A stretch of 9,855 bases of DNA from an uncultured Bacilli bacterium (GCA_944333305.1 CALVKV010000048.1:1-9855); one strand, 5' to 3'. Numbered from the stretch's first letter, positions 1 to 8,152 are shown. Notes: a model not told the origin generated them from the sequence alone. A program made the numbers and translations.

Positions 1-270
1 CAAGAGGTATTGTAGAAACATTGTTAGGTTGATTTTGATAATTAGATAATGCCTCTACTTTTGTTTCTGCCACTTCATTTTCAAGAGGTATTGTAGAAAC
101 ATTGTTAGGTTGATTTTGATAATTAGATAATGCCTCTACTTTTGTTTCTGCCACTTCACTTTTAGGAGGCATTGTAGAAACGTTGTTAGGTTGTTCTTGA
201 TAATTAGATAATGCCTCTACTTTTGTTTCTACCACTTCACTTTCAAGAGGCATTATAGAAACATTAGTTG
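1..270 (-). repeat. 81-bp tandem repeats encoding 27-residue units in the sortase tail
   Basis: Copies lie at 1-81, 82-162 and 163-243, with a partial, more diverged copy from 244 to about 270. The first two differ at one base (position 78 versus 159). The third differs at several positions. The period is a multiple of three and the reading frame stays open, so each copy adds 27 residues of the pattern PxxxEVxETKVEALSNYQ followed by xQPNNVSTx. The array continues past the left edge, so the copy number is unknown. Near-identity of the distal copies points to recent expansion. Confidence 0.95.
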
Positions 271-1138
271 GATTGTCATTTATTTGAGTATATCTATTTT
301 TATTTTTCTTATGACGAACACTCACGATTACTGCAATGATAATTAATAAAATAGCAATTATTAAACTAATGTATAAAATAATATCAGCAGTAGATAAAGA
401 CCTATCTTCTACAGTCTGTTCTTCAACTTGCTTATTATATTCTATTCTTTCCCCACGAACTAGTAACCGATGAGTATTAATAGCATATGGTGTGCATGTA
501 ACTAAAGTAACATAGTCTTTACCGTCTACTATTTTTAAAGCTTCTGTTTCTGATGGCTCTGTAACTAATATTTGGTCTACTTGGTAGGCAAGAACTTCAT
601 TTAAAACATAAATATAAAAGATGTCCCCTTCTTCGAGTTGATCTAGATCTGTAAATAGACGTGAAGAAGGAAGTCCTCGGTGTGCCGATAAAATAGCATG
701 TGTGCTTTCACCTCCCACAGGAAAAGAGCTTCCTTCTAGATGTCCTACCCCTTTTTGCAATATATCTGAACTAGTACCATGATAGATTGGAATTCTAACA
801 TCAATCTTTGGTATGGAGATATATCCCATCATTCCGTTATCATCCACATTTAAAATAGATAAATACTCAGTAGAATTTGTTTGAACAGGATTTTGGAAAA
901 CATCAATAATATCTGTTGTAGAAATAGAGTAATTATACTCTCTAGCTTCAGTTAACATTTGATTATTTTCCGTTTCACTATTTTGAACAATTTTATCATC
1001 ATAAGTACCAATAACTTTCTGATACTGTATTTTATTAACTTGATTACTAATTAAAGGAAAAAGGATCATTCCTAATCCCAAAACAATCATAAGGATAAAT
1101 AGAAAAATAATAAGTTTTTCTTTTATCTCTTTATTCAT
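1..1138 (-). CDS. Class C (pilin) sortase with repeat tail, 3' end cut by window edge
   Basis: Membrane transpeptidase that polymerises pilin subunits at the outer face of the membrane. The visible 379 codons start at an ATG three bases after the backbone pilin stop. There is an N-terminal membrane helix (about residues 8-30) and an extracellular sortase fold with H153 in SAHRG, catalytic C215 in TLVTC and R224 in THRLLVRG. A second membrane helix spans about 252-274, as is typical of class C. The lid region before the core reads DVF (79-81) instead of the usual DP[FWY]. After the second helix comes a basic stop-transfer stretch (RHKKNKNR), so the tail should be cytoplasmic. The tail consists of 27-residue repeats (PLESEVVETKVEALSNYQ...) that are still in frame at the left edge. 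The nearest Shine-Dalgarno (1154-1162) is 15 bases from the ATG, which is long and fits coupling to the pilin stop. Sortase identity is firm; the role of the tail is unknown. Confidence 0.95.
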   Translation of the reverse strand, partial: MNKEIKEKLIIFLFILMIVLGLGMILFPLISNQVNKIQYQKVIGTYDDKIVQNSETENNQMLTEAREYNYSISTTDIIDVFQNPVQTNSTEYLSILNVDDNGMMGYISIPKIDVRIPIYHGTSSDILQKGVGHLEGSSFPVGGESTHAILSAHRGLPSSRLFTDLDQLEEGDIFYIYVLNEVLAYQVDQILVTEPSETEALKIVDGKDYVTLVTCTPYAINTHRLLVRGERIEYNKQVEEQTVEDRSLSTADIILYISLIIAILLIIIAVIVSVRHKKNKNRYTQINDNPTNVSIMPLESEVVETKVEALSNYQEQPNNVSTMPPKSEVAETKVEALSNYQNQPNNVSTIPLENEVAETKVEALSNYQNQPNNVSTIPL

Positions 1139-1141
1139 GAA

Positions 1142-2674
1142 TTAATTATGTTTCTCCCCCTTATTGTTGTTTTTCTTACGATAAACAAAGAAGAAATAAA
1201 TTGCTCCTCCAACAATTACTAAACCAACTAAAGTAATTACAATAGTTCCAATACCACCAGTAACTGGTAATAAACCAAGTTCTGTATTAGCTACTTCTAA
1301 ACGATAGTATCCTGGTGTATCAGCTTCATCTAAGCTTCCTTCAACTGGACCTACTTTAATTTCACGAATTGTATTATCTAAACGATAACCAGTAGGAGCT
1401 TTTGTTTCTTGAACATAATAAGTTCCTTCAGCTAATCCAGCATAGGTAGCAATACCTTCACCATTAGTAGTTACTGTTGTAACAATATTTTCTAAACTAC
1501 TATCTTTATAAATAGCAAACTCTGCACCTTGTAATGGAGTAGAATTATTACCATCTTCATATTTATATATTTCTAATCCATACAAATAAATATCAACAGA
1601 ACCTCCACTTTCTTCTGGAGAAGTTGTATAAGTACCATCTCCGTATGGATCATTAGAATAAGTTAATTGAGCGTTGTTACTATTTCCTCCATCAACACCT
1701 ATTCCAGCATTACTATTTAATTTAGCTGTATAATTAATTGTTACAGTAGTACTATTAATATTAGCAACATTAAACTCAATTGTCATAGTTCTTCCAGATA
1801 TATCAATAGTTGCAACTGTCTCACTTTCACTATTTGTTACTGTACCATTACTTGCTGTAGTTAAAGTTTCTTCACCATCTTTAATAATAACATTAGTAAT
1901 AGCATTAAAATCTAATCCTTCACTAAGTGTATCGGTAATTGTATAAACCTTATTAGTTGCATTTGTAGGATAAACAGGGACAGTACCTTCAATTATGAAT
2001 GGAACATCATCTCCAATAGAGTAAGATCCACTATCATATCCATCTTCTCCCACAGATTTTGTGATACCTGCATCACTTACTTTTGCGACAATTTCTTCAT
2101 TATTAATCTGCCAATCATTGCCTGATGCAGTAAAATCAATATTTCCAACCATAACTGCATATACCTTAATTGTGCTAGTTGGAAGTACTAAATAAGAACC
2201 TGCTGCTACTGTAGCACTCGCAGTAGTTCCTGAAACTGACATATCTGTTCCAGATATATCATTTGCTCTAATATAACCAGCATAAGCACTAGCTAGTTTA
2301 TCTATATCAGAAGCTGATAAAGTAGAACCAGATGTAATATTTCCGCTAGTATAACTATAATAATCATCTATTGTTATATCATTATAACTTTCTCCATAAC
2401 TACTGCTTAAAAAACTCTTAAAATCAGCAGTAAATTCATAAGTAATTACATTAGTAGAACTATTATAGAATGTATCTAGAATTTTATAAGCTCTAAATGT
2501 GTCACTAGCTTCTACACCTGTAACGGATAAAGTAGCTGTATCTGTTACAAGTCTGCTATTAGGGTCAGCTGTACCAGGAGTACCACTTGTAGTAATAGCA
2601 TATACATTAAGCATTCCTATGAACAAAAATATTGTAAGAATACTCATTAATAATATTTTATTTCTTTTTTTCAT
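1142..2674 (-). CDS. SpaA/FctA-type major (backbone) pilin, LPVTG-anchored
   Basis: Probable shaft subunit of the pilus, 510 residues. In order: a Sec signal peptide (about 1-26, ending VYA); an N-terminal pilin domain (about 45-200); a middle domain containing VPVYPTNATNK (232-242), the position of the sortase pilin motif; a Cna-B/SpaA prealbumin-like domain (about 366-465) with an E-box-like YYVQETKAPTGY (419-430); the sorting motif LPVTG (469-473); a membrane helix and a basic tail. The chosen ATG follows AAAGGTGAG at a normal distance. A GTG three codons upstream lies inside that ribosome binding site and is unlikely to be the start. The start overlaps the upstream pilin gene by 17 bases, and the sortase gene follows after 3 bases. 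In the family, intramolecular Lys-Asn isopeptide bonds are usual; I have not assigned the residues here. Backbone status is inferred from size, motif and position next to the sortase. Confidence 0.9.
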   Translation of the reverse strand: MKKRNKILLMSILTIFLFIGMLNVYAITTSGTPGTADPNSRLVTDTATLSVTGVEASDTFRAYKILDTFYNSSTNVITYEFTADFKSFLSSSYGESYNDITIDDYYSYTSGNITSGSTLSASDIDKLASAYAGYIRANDISGTDMSVSGTTASATVAAGSYLVLPTSTIKVYAVMVGNIDFTASGNDWQINNEEIVAKVSDAGITKSVGEDGYDSGSYSIGDDVPFIIEGTVPVYPTNATNKVYTITDTLSEGLDFNAITNVIIKDGEETLTTASNGTVTNSESETVATIDISGRTMTIEFNVANINSTTVTINYTAKLNSNAGIGVDGGNSNNAQLTYSNDPYGDGTYTTSPEESGGSVDIYLYGLEIYKYEDGNNSTPLQGAEFAIYKDSSLENIVTTVTTNGEGIATYAGLAEGTYYVQETKAPTGYRLDNTIREIKVGPVEGSLDEADTPGYYRLEVANTELGLLPVTGGIGTIVITLVGLVIVGGAIYFFFVYRKKNNNKGEKHN

Positions 2675-3353
2675 TTTTCTCACCTTTCTTTTTTAAAATA
2701 TAAATTATTACCCCAAATATAATAATAATAGAAGCGACAAGTAATATTACATAAAAAATAATATTATCTATAGTATTTGGCACTGCTTCAGAATTATTAT
2801 CACTGTTATTATCACCTGGAGAAGTGACTTCTTGTTCTACCTCTTCTTTTTCTGTCTTTATATTTATTTTAACATCATATTGATAAGCACCATTTTCAAG
2901 TGTTGGAATATTAATTATCGTTGGAGAAGCATCATAACGACAATTATCAACTACTTTGCTATCTACTGTTACTAAATATAAACCAGGTACCAGAGAGGAA
3001 AAGTTAGCAATACCATTCTGATTTGTCTTTAAAAGACTGGTGGATTGTAAAGTATTATCTTCAATATAGCGTTCAATCACCTCGGCTTGTAAAGTCAATT
3101 CAGATGCACTAATATCGGTAGTATCGAAAGAAACACTCTGATACTCATCAGTAAACATAAACTCTCCAGATGCATCTATACCAGCTAAATAGTATAAAGA
3201 AACATCTACATTAGTAAGCAAGAGTGTATCATACTGATAAGTAACCGTGAGACTAGATGGTCTAGAAACATCAATACTTTCCGCCTTTACATCCAAAATT
3301 CCAAAGATGGAAATGGAAAGGAGAAAAATCATACTACATATTACTTTTTTCAT
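2658..3353 (-). CDS. Small pilin, probable basal/accessory subunit with VPNTI sorting-like motif
   Basis: A 231-residue secreted protein with a signal peptide (about 1-24, ending VKA). It has a single prealbumin-like domain (about 30-165, with VSLYYLAGID and LVPGLYLVTVD), an acidic Asn/Asp/Glu linker (167-190), the degenerate sorting motif VPNTI (191-195), a membrane helix (about 198-220) and a KKKGEKNEKKK tail. Small one-domain pilins of this type are normally the cell-wall-proximal base. The last motif position is Ile, not the Gly at which sortases cut, so conventional anchoring is uncertain. One extracellular Cys (C138) is present. The ATG is preceded by AGAGGTG (3360-3366) with a 6-base spacer; a GTG in that ribosome binding site is rejected as the start. 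The start overlaps the upstream gene by 20 bases and the end overlaps the backbone pilin gene by 17. Confidence 0.82.
   Translation of the reverse strand: MKKVICSMIFLLSISIFGILDVKAESIDVSRPSSLTVTYQYDTLLLTNVDVSLYYLAGIDASGEFMFTDEYQSVSFDTTDISASELTLQAEVIERYIEDNTLQSTSLLKTNQNGIANFSSLVPGLYLVTVDSKVVDNCRYDASPTIINIPTLENGAYQYDVKINIKTEKEEVEQEVTSPGDNNSDNNSEAVPNTIDNIIFYVILLVASIIIIFGVIIYILKKKGEKNEKKK
2679..2688 (-). promoter_or_regulatory. Ribosome binding site of the backbone pilin, inside the upstream gene
   Basis: GAAAGGTGAG just before the ATG at 2674. The same bases encode part of the KKKGEK tail of the small pilin. This site decides the start in favour of ATG 2674 over the GTG at 2683. Confidence 0.75.
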
Positions 3354-5421
3354 GTTTTTCACCTCTTTTTCTTATTACCACAATTAAGCATACTACTCCA
3401 GCAATCACTAGTATTAAACCAATAACTATATATGGAATAACACCACTGCCGCCTGTATTTGGTAATACATTAATTGCAGAATTAATAATAGACACTTCAT
3501 TCACTCCATTTTGAGTAGAAACATCATATTCAGGAATAGTAATAGTTCCATCACTACCCACATTTATTTCCAATACTTTACCTAATATTTGATAACCAGT
3601 AGGAACTTTTGTTTCTGCCAAATAATAGGTAGTATTTGGGGTCAAACCATTAAAGGACAAGCCCGTAGAAACAACGTTTGTCAATTCTTGATTACGATAC
3701 AAAGTAAATTCTGCACCAGTTAACGTCTCATTATCTTCATTAATTTTAGTGATTTCTAAAGAGATATTTGCAACAACAAACTCTGATGCTGCTATATAAT
3801 CTTGACTTGTATCTAAATAATAATTATTATCTGCTAAAGCACCAGTTAACTCTACAACGTTAGTAATATTTCTAACAACATCACTGCCTGCTTCATACTG
3901 GGCATGTACGGTAACACTGTTCCCAGGTGCAATCGTCTGTATTAAAACATAACTATCATTTCTAACTGTATAATCGTTTCCCGTTACAAAGTAACAGCCA
4001 TCTGTTCCTTCTTCCAGAATAACGTCTCTAATTGCAAAGTCAGCAGTATTGGTTACTGTAATATCAAAAGTAACAATATCGCCTTCTTTATAAGAATCCT
4101 GCTTATTAGAAATACTTTTTGTAATCGTTGGGGCAAAGGTGCCAGTTTCCACTGTCCATTCACCATATATAACAACGTTTTCTTCTGGCATCGTAAATTC
4201 ATCAGCATAATACCAACCAAGGAACCGATAACCAGATGCTTCTGGATAAGGAGCTAGTGTTACTTTATCTCCAGGATAATAAGACTCTACTGTTGGTAAT
4301 AGGCTATCTGCATTTGGTGGAATAGCAGAACCTTGGAAGAGATAGGTAACTGTATAACTAATTCTTTCAAAACTTCCTACTATTTCAACATTATGATTTG
4401 GCATTGTAAAGATAGTAGACTCATCTGTAGAAGTATCCGGAAGTTCAACATCTGTTGATGTCCAACCAAGGAACCGATAGCCATTGATAACATCACCTGG
4501 TTTTAGGGAGTCCAACTTAACATCACTACCAGCTGCATAACTTTTTTCAAGGGGAACAGCATAACCTTCTGGAACATCACCAGAGATTGTATAACTTACA
4601 TTATAGTTATCTTTTTTTTCTGTAAAACTTCCTACAAATGTTACTGTATTAGTAGGCATCGTAAATGAGCCATTAGATACTGCAACATCATCTGTTGTCC
4701 AACCACTAAAATCATATCCTTCTACTGTTATATCTTGGCTAACACCAACCGTACTTCCGGCAACATAAGAAGTTGTTACTGGAGGATTAGGAGCCCCTTC
4801 AGGAACATCTCCTTCATATTGATATATTACTTGGTATGTTGATGCAGAATTACGGCCTATAAAGGTATGAACCGTATTGGAATTAACTGTGCTACTACCT
4901 TCTCTACCATAAGCAGTATTATAAAAATCCATTCTATAAATTCCCGTTGGTAAAGTTGGAGTTTGGGTAATAATACCCACTGTTATTTTACAGCCAGCTT
5001 GTAGGTTTTTAACTTTAAAGGAAACCGTACGCGTTAATTCATTATACTCTAAACCGCTCATCCCATTTTCTACGTAACCAGCACAATACGTTCCATCACT
5101 ACGTTTTACTGCTCCAATTGTATCGCCATCAGCTGAGGATACAAAGCCTTTAAATATTAAACCATCAGGAATTTTATCTTCTACATAGATATAATCACTA
5201 TAAACTCTGGCTGTGGCATTATCACTAGAAGTAGTAGCCTCTACATCTTTTCCGTCATATATAACATCAATGTAATATATTAATTCACTATTTTCTTCAA
5301 TCCTAACATCATTTTCTAATGGAGCAGCTAAAGAAGGAGATGCTATAATTGCGGCAACAATAGTAACAGCTATAATAGCTAAAATGAGCAAGCCAATTAT
5401 TAACTTTTTTTTGTTTTTCAT
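3334..5421 (-). CDS. Multidomain LPNTG pilus/surface protein with InlB-type repeats
   Basis: A 695-residue surface protein, probably an accessory pilin or stalk between tip and shaft. An N-terminal hydrophobic signal (about 7-33) is followed by an unassigned N-terminal domain (about 40-190) containing C113 and C144. Next are three InlB B-repeat/SHIRT-like modules (about 196-266, 272-351 and 355-423), each with GY(D/R)F(S/L)GW, then FTMP and a closing GSF or GEW. A DUF11-like domain follows (about 430-512, TFDITVTNTADF), then a Cna-B/SpaA domain (about 553-650, ITKINEDNETLTGAEFTLY and YYLAETKVPTGY). The sorting motif LPNTG (653-657), a membrane helix and a basic tail end it. The ATG lies 7 bases after AAAGGAG. 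The gene starts 36 bases after the tip gene and overlaps the small pilin gene by 20 bases. Domain assignments are by motif; the ligand is unknown. Confidence 0.88.
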   Translation of the reverse strand: MKNKKKLIIGLLILAIIAVTIVAAIIASPSLAAPLENDVRIEENSELIYYIDVIYDGKDVEATTSSDNATARVYSDYIYVEDKIPDGLIFKGFVSSADGDTIGAVKRSDGTYCAGYVENGMSGLEYNELTRTVSFKVKNLQAGCKITVGIITQTPTLPTGIYRMDFYNTAYGREGSSTVNSNTVHTFIGRNSASTYQVIYQYEGDVPEGAPNPPVTTSYVAGSTVGVSQDITVEGYDFSGWTTDDVAVSNGSFTMPTNTVTFVGSFTEKKDNYNVSYTISGDVPEGYAVPLEKSYAAGSDVKLDSLKPGDVINGYRFLGWTSTDVELPDTSTDESTIFTMPNHNVEIVGSFERISYTVTYLFQGSAIPPNADSLLPTVESYYPGDKVTLAPYPEASGYRFLGWYYADEFTMPEENVVIYGEWTVETGTFAPTITKSISNKQDSYKEGDIVTFDITVTNTADFAIRDVILEEGTDGCYFVTGNDYTVRNDSYVLIQTIAPGNSVTVHAQYEAGSDVVRNITNVVELTGALADNNYYLDTSQDYIAASEFVVANISLEITKINEDNETLTGAEFTLYRNQELTNVVSTGLSFNGLTPNTTYYLAETKVPTGYQILGKVLEINVGSDGTITIPEYDVSTQNGVNEVSIINSAINVLPNTGGSGVIPYIVIGLILVIAGVVCLIVVIRKRGEKHEKSNM
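3360..3366 (-). promoter_or_regulatory. Ribosome binding site of the small pilin, inside the upstream gene
   Basis: AGAGGTG, 6 bases before the ATG at 3353. In the upstream LPNTG gene the same bases encode the RG of its RKRGEKHE tail. The GTG within it would add three residues if used as a start, but it would then have no proper Shine-Dalgarno. Confidence 0.75.
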
Positions 5422-5457
5422 CTCAATTCTCCTTTCTGCAAATTTATGAATAATTCC

Positions 5458-8079
5458 TTACTGCATAGCTACTTCATAAGGATTTTCACTGCTTCCATCT
5501 CCATTCACAACATCAATTCCAGGCACAAGTGATATAGCCGGACGTACACCATACGAAATATTCACGAAGTTATCTTCCAATCGACCACTAGAGGTTAAGT
5601 TGAAGTTATATGCACCACTAGAAAAGGAATAAGGAGAAAGTGACCAATAATATTGCCCAGTATATAAATAATAATTTGTATTATTAATGCTTCTTCTTCC
5701 TCCTGCTAACATCATCTCATCTTCTGTTAGTAATGCTATAGGATAAGTCAAGGCTCCATTTCCATTCTTTGCACTTACGGTAAAGGAATCATTATCTGAT
5801 GGGCATTCTACACTTGGATTACCATTCATCCACCTTACATATGCTCCAAAGTATGAAGGAAGTGTCCCAGCATTAAAATCTTTTCCTCCTAAACTTCCAG
5901 AATAAATACTTCTATCATTACACCAGACTGTATCTTCTAAATAGTCTGTATATTCTGCTATATTTTCAGAATACCAATTATCTATTACCGTTTTAATTGT
6001 TGAATTAGTAGTATTTGTAAACATCTCATTTTTGGCACTTTCTATATCTGCTCCATTACTTAAAGTTAAATAATATACTGTACTACTACTTTGAAAGTAG
6101 TTAATATAATAAACACTATTACAAGTATTATCTGCCGATAAACAGGTATAGTGATACTTGGTGGCAAGTGTTGTTCTATCTTCACTCCATCCATTACTAC
6201 TAGTATATGTGTCTATTAATATATATTTTGACCCATCCCATTCTGCATTATTTCCATATATAATACCTTCGCTACCGCTACTCATATTTTTCCTACTATA
6301 TGTATATCTTTCTCCATACATATATCCCACATCTGCTGGAGATGTACGAATTGAATTAAATGCACTAGTTGTCTCTAATTGCGATGCTGTCCCTGTATTA
6401 TCACAATTACCATTTTCGTCTGGTTCTCCATCATAAATTAACTTAACTCCTCCTGTTGAAGTAGTTCTTACCGCTCTCCAACAGAATCCTGCAAATTTTA
6501 CATGATTATTATCTACATCTCCTCGATAATAATAAACTGGATATTCATCATTTTCTGTTTCTACTTTTTCATATACGCCCTTACCATTAGTATCAGAAGA
6601 TATCTGACTAAAATTAATTCCTGTATTGGAGCTTACAAACTCGCTTGATATATTATCCATTACTGCTTGATTTGCTATAACATAATAAAAATCTGTAATA
6701 CTATATACTGTGCCATCCATGGATTTTGCTAATTCCACTTTAGACCATGTTGCCCTTAATGTAACATCATTTTCTGGCATAATGAAGTAATCATCATTGA
6801 CCTTATTAATATTATCACTTTCAAATTCCCATCCTTTAAATTCATAACCACTACAAGTTGGTTTTTCTTGAGAAACAGCTACAGTATCATAAACAGAATA
6901 ATTTACAGTTTCAGGCATATTAGAAACAGTACATCCTTCGGGATCATTTCCATCGTATATGACTTCATAGTTATCTTCTAATACTGGTGTTAGTGTGCTT
7001 GAAACATTCTCATCTGGAATATCTTCTATTGTACTTATAATTTCTTCGCTTTCATTTGTTGGATATATTCCGCCCTGACCAATAAATTCTTCTTTTAGTT
7101 GTAGTTTCATAGAAAGATTTGCATTGCCACCAGTTTTTAAATCTGTAATCGTCCATATGATTTTTTGCTTGCCTTCTTCTTCTGTTAGTTCTACCGTTCC
7201 TTGGCTTACTGTAATGTCATCTACACTGTTTAAAGAAAAATAAGTATTTTCAACATAATCTATTATCTGGTATGTTACGTATTTTTCTGGATTAACACTT
7301 GCATCAAATAGAACATTATTCAAAGTTTCCATATCAGCAAAATATTGATTATCGCTAACTTGTATTATTGGTTCTAGAATCTCGTTTCCCATCTCATATT
7401 GAATACCATTTATGGTAATATATGGATATTGGTTTTTTAAATATTCATACTGAGCAATTTGATTAGGTATATCTACATTCGGGTAACCATCTGTTAAGAA
7501 TAATACTATCATTTCTCTATTATCTTCTTTAGTATAATCTTGTAATATTGTATCAACGTTTACTAAAGCTTGGTAGTAATTAGTTGCCGCCCCCACAGAA
7601 AGCCCATTAATTTGATTTGTAAGTTCTTCTTTATCGTTAGTCAATCCTGAAACAACAGCGGATGTTGTGTCAAAAGTAATTAAAGCTGCTCTGTTATTGG
7701 AATTTGAAAGCAAAGTTTCAATTAATTCAACAGAATCAGTTTTTACTTTTGCTATTTTATCACCATTCATAGAATTGGAAATATCTAAAACGAAAATAAT
7801 ATCTGTATATTGAGTTTCACTCTTTAGTACCGTATCAACATCAAAAGTAACAGTGGCTTCTCCTTTACCTGTCCATTCACCGCTTTTAGTTACTTGCCAT
7901 GCACCCGGATCATTATTTTCATAACTAGAATGCTCTGATGTAATAACTACACTTTTAACTGGTATTAAGCTTGCAAAAGAAGGCACAATAAAATAAATTA
8001 ATATTGCTATTACTATAATGCTAAATATAATAGTTTCTTTAGTATGTTCTTTTATAAAATTCTTTATTTTATTTTTCAT
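5458..8079 (-). CDS. vWA-domain pilus tip adhesin candidate with FGE/C-type-lectin-like C-terminus
   Basis: An 873-residue exported protein, first structural gene of the operon. It has a hydrophobic signal or anchor (about 17-38) after a basic N-terminus. The von Willebrand A domain (about 90-275) has a complete metal-binding MIDAS: D99, S101 and S103 in DISNS, T166 in GAATNYYQAL and D197 in LFLTDG. A beta-rich linker (about 280-365) precedes one InlB B-repeat (about 371-446, GYEFKGW and FIMP). The large C-terminal region (about 455-855) has FAGFCWRAVRTT, DVGYMYG and a final YYWSLSPYSF to GVRPAISL block that resembles the FGE-sulfatase/C-type-lectin-like fold. In Gram-positive pili, vWA proteins such as RrgA sit at the tip and bind host ligands. 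Unlike those, this protein ends EVAMQ with no LPXTG and no C-terminal membrane helix. The chosen ATG follows GGAGG (8085-8089); an ATG four codons upstream overlaps that ribosome binding site and is rejected. Confidence 0.87.
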   Translation of the reverse strand: MKNKIKNFIKEHTKETIIFSIIVIAILIYFIVPSFASLIPVKSVVITSEHSSYENNDPGAWQVTKSGEWTGKGEATVTFDVDTVLKSETQYTDIIFVLDISNSMNGDKIAKVKTDSVELIETLLSNSNNRAALITFDTTSAVVSGLTNDKEELTNQINGLSVGAATNYYQALVNVDTILQDYTKEDNREMIVLFLTDGYPNVDIPNQIAQYEYLKNQYPYITINGIQYEMGNEILEPIIQVSDNQYFADMETLNNVLFDASVNPEKYVTYQIIDYVENTYFSLNSVDDITVSQGTVELTEEEGKQKIIWTITDLKTGGNANLSMKLQLKEEFIGQGGIYPTNESEEIISTIEDIPDENVSSTLTPVLEDNYEVIYDGNDPEGCTVSNMPETVNYSVYDTVAVSQEKPTCSGYEFKGWEFESDNINKVNDDYFIMPENDVTLRATWSKVELAKSMDGTVYSITDFYYVIANQAVMDNISSEFVSSNTGINFSQISSDTNGKGVYEKVETENDEYPVYYYRGDVDNNHVKFAGFCWRAVRTTSTGGVKLIYDGEPDENGNCDNTGTASQLETTSAFNSIRTSPADVGYMYGERYTYSRKNMSSGSEGIIYGNNAEWDGSKYILIDTYTSSNGWSEDRTTLATKYHYTCLSADNTCNSVYYINYFQSSSTVYYLTLSNGADIESAKNEMFTNTTNSTIKTVIDNWYSENIAEYTDYLEDTVWCNDRSIYSGSLGGKDFNAGTLPSYFGAYVRWMNGNPSVECPSDNDSFTVSAKNGNGALTYPIALLTEDEMMLAGGRRSINNTNYYLYTGQYYWSLSPYSFSSGAYNFNLTSSGRLEDNFVNISYGVRPAISLVPGIDVVNGDGSSENPYEVAMQ

Positions 8080-8084
8080 CTTTG

Positions 8085-8089
8085 CCTCC
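8085..8089 (-). promoter_or_regulatory. Ribosome binding site of the tip gene, decides the start
   Basis: GGAGG with a 5-base spacer to the ATG at 8079. The longer reading begins at an ATG overlapping this site (8091) and has no upstream Shine-Dalgarno of its own, so 8079 is preferred. Confidence 0.8.
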
Positions 8090-8120
8090 ATTAAGTGTTT
8101 AAGTTTATTATTGTATTATA

Positions 8121-8152
8121 AAAAGAATAGAATATAACTATTCCATTCTTCT
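8121..8152 (-). promoter_or_regulatory. Hairpin between leader ORF and pilus genes (possible attenuator)
   Basis: AGAAGAATGGAATA, loop GTTA, then TATTCTATTCTTTT: a 14-bp stem with two G-U pairs. The 3' arm is U-rich and runs into UAUAAU. It begins in the last codons of the leader ORF, whose stop (8138-8140) sits at the stem-loop boundary, so a ribosome terminating there would prevent it forming. The stem is AU-rich, making it a weak terminator at best. It could equally be a processing or stability element. Confidence 0.45.

Noticed and set aside
2499..2696. 65-codon plus-strand ORF
   Set aside because: It is antisense to the signal-peptide end of the backbone pilin, has no ribosome binding site and its hydrophobicity mirrors the opposite strand.
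4942..4953. Internal LPTG (residues 157-160) in the LPNTG protein
   Set aside because: It is four residues, not LPXTG, sits in a folded N-terminal region and is not followed by a membrane helix.
6158..6436. 92-codon plus-strand ORF
   Set aside because: Lies wholly antisense to the well-supported tip protein; composition is that of a shadow frame.
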